From Rhizobium sp. (lineage in GTDB: Bacteria; Pseudomonadota; Alphaproteobacteria; Rhizobiales; Rhizobiaceae): a stretch of DNA of 64,000 nt. A model generated the notes under the pieces. That model worked only from the letters and a program-made list of their open reading frames with translations. It did no database searches and had not been told where the DNA came from. The position numbers and the translations under genes were made by a program. The stretch covers positions 1-64,000 of the forward strand of contig JAHHDR010000028.1 in assembly GCA_019739215.1 (NCBI GenBank). The letters are read 5' to 3'. Of this stretch, positions 60,992 to 64,000 are shown piece after piece; the stretch's first letter is position 1, and each line of letters starts with the position of its first letter.

Positions 60992-61980
60992 GCGGCATTG
61001 CGATCCTCACCGAGACGGAACTGAAGCAGATCGTCCGGCTCGACGCCGACGCGGTCGCCTGTATCGAGGACGCCTTTCACGCGCTTGCGACCAGACCGGT
61101 CGTCATGCCGCCGATCCTGAGGCTCGACATCGTCGAGGCGCGCGGCGAGGTCGACGTCAAGACGGCCTATGTGCCCGGCCTCGAGGGCTTCGCCATCAAG
61201 ATCAGCCCGGGCTTCTTCGACAACCCGAAGATCGGCCTGGCCTCGACCAATGGCATGATGGTGCTGCTGTCGGCCAAAACCGGGCTCGCCCAGGCCTTGT
61301 TGCTCGACAATGGCTACCTGACGGATGTCCGCACCGCCGCCGCCGGCGCGGTGGCGGCAAAGCACCTGTCGCGCAAGAACTCATCCGTCGCCGCGATCTT
61401 CGGTGCCGGCATGCAGGCTGGCTTGCAGCTGGAAGCCCTGATGCTGGTGCGGCCGATCCGCAAGGCGCGTATCTGGGCACGAGACCGCGGCAAGGCTGGC
61501 GCCATGGCCGTGGCGCTTTCCGCCCGGCTCGGCATCGACGTGATCGCTGAAATCGATCCGCAAAAGGCCATCGCCGGCGCCGATATCATCGTTGCCACCA
61601 CGCCATCCAGCGAACCTCTGGTCCAGGCGGAATGGCTTGCGCCCGGCCAGCACATCACGGCCATGGGCTCCGACGCGGAGCACAAGAACGAGATCGATCC
61701 GCGCCTCGTGATCCGCGCCGATCTCTATGTCGCCGACCGCCTGTCGCAGACCCGCACGCTGGGGGAACTGCATCACGCGATCGCCGCCGGCCTCGTCGCG
61801 GCGGATCAGGAATTCGCCGAGCTCGGACAGGTCGTGGCGGGCCTCTCGCCGGGCCGCAGTGGCGATGACCACATCACCTATGCCGACCTGACCGGCACCG
61901 GCATCCAGGACACGGCCATCGTCACGCTTGCCTATGCCCGCGCCCGGGCTTCGGGCGCCGGCACGACATTCGAAATGTGA
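60988..61980 (+). CDS. eutC: Ectoine utilization protein EutC (ornithine cyclodeaminase family)
   Basis: A 330-residue mu-crystallin/ornithine cyclodeaminase family protein. Substrate segment DVKTAYVPGLEGFAIKISPGFFDN, the LTDVRTAAAGAVAAKHL segment, Rossmann motif AAIFGAGMQAGLQLEAL and a late MGSDAEHKNEIDP motif. Proposed partner of EutB in converting hydroxyectoine intermediates. Followed after 29 bases by doeA. Confidence 0.9.
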   Translation: MSGIAILTETELKQIVRLDADAVACIEDAFHALATRPVVMPPILRLDIVEARGEVDVKTAYVPGLEGFAIKISPGFFDNPKIGLASTNGMMVLLSAKTGLAQALLLDNGYLTDVRTAAAGAVAAKHLSRKNSSVAAIFGAGMQAGLQLEALMLVRPIRKARIWARDRGKAGAMAVALSARLGIDVIAEIDPQKAIAGADIIVATTPSSEPLVQAEWLAPGQHITAMGSDAEHKNEIDPRLVIRADLYVADRLSQTRTLGELHHAIAAGLVAADQEFAELGQVVAGLSPGRSGDDHITYADLTGTGIQDTAIVTLAYARARASGAGTTFEM

Positions 61981-62009
61981 GTGCGGCAAACCGCACGGGA
62001 AGGAAGACA

Positions 62010-63191
62010 ATGTCTGACGTCGAACTCAAATTCACCCGCGAGGAATATGCCGCGCGCCTCGAAAAGACCCGTGCCGCGATGGAGGCCAAGGGCGTCGACC
62101 TGCTGATCTGCAGCGATCCCTCCAACATGAACTGGCTGACCGGCTATGACGGCTGGTCCTTCTATGTCCACCAGGCCGTGATCGTGCCGCCGCATGGCGA
62201 ACCGATCTGGTACGGCCGCGGACAGGATGCAAACGGCGCCAAGCTGACCGCCTATCTCAAGCATGAAAACATCGTTCCCTATGCCGACCACTATGTGCAG
62301 TCGACCGAGCGGCATCCGATGGACTATCTGGCGGCCAAGCTCGCCGAGCGCGGCTTCGACAAGCTGCGCATCGGCGTCGAGATGGACAATTACTGGTTTT
62401 CGGCCGCCGCCTTCGCGTCGCTCGTCAAGCACCTGCCGAACGCGACATTCGTCGATTGCACGGCGCTGGTGAACTGGCAGCGTGCGGTCAAGAGCCCCAC
62501 CGAGATCCAATATATGCGCAATGCCGCCCGCATCGTCGAGGCCATGCACCAGCGGATCGCCGACAAGATCGAGGTCGGCATGCGCAAGTGTGATCTGGTG
62601 GCGGAAATCTATGATGCCGGGACGCGCGGCGTCGATGGCATCGGCGGCGACTATCCGGCGATCGTACCGCTTCTGCCCTCGGGCCGTGATGCCTCGGCAC
62701 CGCACCTGACCTGGGACGACAAGCCGATGAAGTCGGGCGAGGGCACCTTTTTCGAGATCGCCGGTTGCTACAACCGCTATCACGTGCCGCTTTCGCGCAC
62801 GATCTTCCTGGGCAAGCCGACACAGGAATTCCTTGATGCCGAAAACGCGACGCTCGAAGGCATGGACGCCGGCCTTGCGGCGGCCAAGCCTGGCAACACC
62901 TGCGAGGACATCGCCAACGCCTTCTTCGCGGTCTTGAAGAAATACGGAATCGTCAAGGACAACCGCACCGGTTACGGCATCGGCGTCTCCTATCCGCCGG
63001 ACTGGGGCGAACGCACGATGAGCCTGCGTCCCGGCGACAAAAGCGAACTCAAGCCCGGCATGACCTTCCACTTCATGACCGGCCTCTGGCTCGAAACCAT
63101 GGGCCTCGAGATCACCGAGAGCATCCTGATCACTGAGACCGGCGTCGAGTGCCTCGCCAACGTGCCGCGCAAGCTTCTGGTCAAGGACTGA
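62010..63191 (+). CDS. doeA: Ectoine hydrolase DoeA (EutD)
   Basis: A 393-residue pita-bread-fold (M24 creatinase/aminopeptidase-like) enzyme: SDPSNMNWLTGYDGWSFYVHQ in the N-terminal domain, TEIQYMRNAARIVEAMH at the domain junction, and a C-terminal domain with GIGVSYPPDWGERTMSLRPGD. Length matches DoeA (about 395-400). Hydrolyses the ectoine ring to N-acetyl-diaminobutyrate isomers in the cytoplasm. ATG 62010 has GGAAGGAAG 4 bases upstream. Confidence 0.93.
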   Translation: MSDVELKFTREEYAARLEKTRAAMEAKGVDLLICSDPSNMNWLTGYDGWSFYVHQAVIVPPHGEPIWYGRGQDANGAKLTAYLKHENIVPYADHYVQSTERHPMDYLAAKLAERGFDKLRIGVEMDNYWFSAAAFASLVKHLPNATFVDCTALVNWQRAVKSPTEIQYMRNAARIVEAMHQRIADKIEVGMRKCDLVAEIYDAGTRGVDGIGGDYPAIVPLLPSGRDASAPHLTWDDKPMKSGEGTFFEIAGCYNRYHVPLSRTIFLGKPTQEFLDAENATLEGMDAGLAAAKPGNTCEDIANAFFAVLKKYGIVKDNRTGYGIGVSYPPDWGERTMSLRPGDKSELKPGMTFHFMTGLWLETMGLEITESILITETGVECLANVPRKLLVKD

Positions 63192-63194
63192 GCC

Positions 63195-64000
63195 ATGAAC
63201 GTGCACCAGATGCGGCCGTCGCCGATCTCGCCAACCTTCGATCTTGCGGCGCGGGGCGTCAACCACGGCTTTCTCAAGCTGCCCTACAGCCGCGACGACT
63301 CGGCCTGGGGATCGGTGATGATCCCGATCACGGTGGTGCGCAACGGGGAGGGCCCCACGGCCCTTCTCACCGGCGGCAACCATGGCGACGAATATGAGGG
63401 ACCGGTCGCGCTGTTCGATCTCGCCCGGTCGCTCACAGCCGAGGACGTGACCGGCACCGTCATCATCGTGCCGGCCATGAACTATCCCGCCTTCCTTGCC
63501 GGCACGCGGACGTCACCCATTGACAGGGGCAACATGAACCGGAGCTTCCCGGGCGCCCCGGACGGAACGGTCACGCAGAAGATCGCCGACTACTTCCAGC
63601 GCCATCTCCTGCCGATGGCCGATATCGTGCTCGACTTCCATTCCGGTGGCCGGACGCTCGACTTCCTGCCCTATTGCGCGGCGCACCGCCTGGCCGACAA
63701 GGAGCAGGAGCGCAAGAGTTTCGAGCTCGTCGAAGCGTTCGGCGCGCCCTATTCCATGGCGATGCTGGAGATCGATGCGGTGGGCATGTATGACACCGCG
63801 GCGGAGGACATGGGCAAGGTCTTCGTCACCACCGAACTCGGTGGCGGCGGTTCGTCGACGGCCCGCACGGCAGGCATCGCCAGGCGCGGCGTACGCAACG
63901 TGCTCGCCCGGGCCGGGATACTGAAGGGCGAGACCGGGGCATCGACCACGGCCTGGCTCGACATGCCCGACGACGACTGCTTCTCCTTCGCCGAGGATGG
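63195..64000 (+). CDS. doeB: N-alpha-acetyl-L-2,4-diaminobutyrate deacetylase DoeB (EutE), 3' truncated by window
   Basis: The first 268 residues of an aspartoacylase/succinylglutamate desuccinylase family Zn enzyme; the frame is open to the window end (full length about 330-340). Zn and substrate motifs: GGNHGDEYEGP (His, Glu), NYPAFLAGTRTSPIDRGNMNRSFPG, DFHSGG (His). It removes acetate from the product of DoeA to give L-2,4-diaminobutyrate, the substrate of DoeD. ATG 63195 follows the doeA stop by three bases. Confidence 0.92.
   Translation, partial: MNVHQMRPSPISPTFDLAARGVNHGFLKLPYSRDDSAWGSVMIPITVVRNGEGPTALLTGGNHGDEYEGPVALFDLARSLTAEDVTGTVIIVPAMNYPAFLAGTRTSPIDRGNMNRSFPGAPDGTVTQKIADYFQRHLLPMADIVLDFHSGGRTLDFLPYCAAHRLADKEQERKSFELVEAFGAPYSMAMLEIDAVGMYDTAAEDMGKVFVTTELGGGGSSTARTAGIARRGVRNVLARAGILKGETGASTTAWLDMPDDDCFSFAED

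Noticed and set aside
1..64000. Structural RNA genes, integrases, replication origins or att sites
   Set aside because: None could be supported by eye: no tRNA-like cloverleaf, rRNA signature, transposase/integrase domain or repeat pair flanking an island was found.

Overview
The window is high-GC DNA, about 63-65% by eye, with dense operons and many 1-4 base gene overlaps. Gene content points to an alphaproteobacterium, most likely Hyphomicrobiales (Rhizobium/Mesorhizobium/Ensifer-like): an ehuABCD-eutABCDE ectoine cluster, several Rbs/Frc-type and Pot-type ABC importers, GntR/LacI regulators, and VapC and RES toxin modules. This assignment is inference. No rRNA, tRNA, transposase, phage gene or CRISPR array was seen. 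Six ABC import systems in 64 kb look like an accessory catabolic region, possibly a chromid or megaplasmid.

Layout. (1) 1-340: tail of a GntR/FCD regulator. (2) 692-4943: a pxpA-BCCP-biotin carboxylase-pxpB-pxpC operon, probably an ATP/biotin-dependent lactam or amide hydrolase. (3) 5083-6093 (-): a GntR regulator with two DNA-binding domains. (4) 6652-18743: a Pot-type importer with two different ATPases (the first lacks the H-loop histidine), two permeases and two binding proteins (the second lacks a signal peptide). It also holds two SDRs, a cyclic-imidase/PgdA-type deacetylase, a Cys-motif protein, a CobW GTPase, an amidase and a DUF2256 protein. (5) 18792-25155: an Rbs-type importer plus iron alcohol dehydrogenase (-), divergent from a LacI regulator. 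(6) 25219-35510: a catabolic block (hyuAB on -, leuCD-like/isochorismatase-like/ICL-PEPM lyase/3-hydroxyacyl-CoA dehydrogenase-like on +) bracketed by a PIN and a RES/DUF2384 toxin-antitoxin module. (7) 35580-44024: a second Rbs-type operon with two binding proteins and an epimerase (-), divergent from a Frc-type ATPase/permease/GntR operon. (8) 44049-50833 (-): GntR/UTRA, ADP-ribosylglycohydrolase family, PfkB kinase and a Pot-type importer. (9) 51007-64000: ectoine/hydroxyectoine uptake and catabolism (doeD, doeC, asnC on -; enuR, ehuABCD, eutABC, doeA, doeB on +). doeC, asnC and enuR carry about 13 single-base insertions.

Best candidate for an undescribed system: regions 5 and 6. A near-palindromic 12-bp LacI-type box (GAATRC|GYATTC) lies before the transporter operon, before lacI, between hyuA and leuC, and inside leuC. 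It ties the importer, dehydrogenase, HyuAB hydrolase and lyase operon into one putative regulon. The encoded steps would be ATP-driven ring opening, amide hydrolysis, (de)hydration of a branched diacid and C-C cleavage, which suggests degradation of a cyclic imide, hydantoin or lactam. Secondary candidates are the region 4 importer and the ADP-ribosylglycohydrolase/PfkB/importer operon of region 8.
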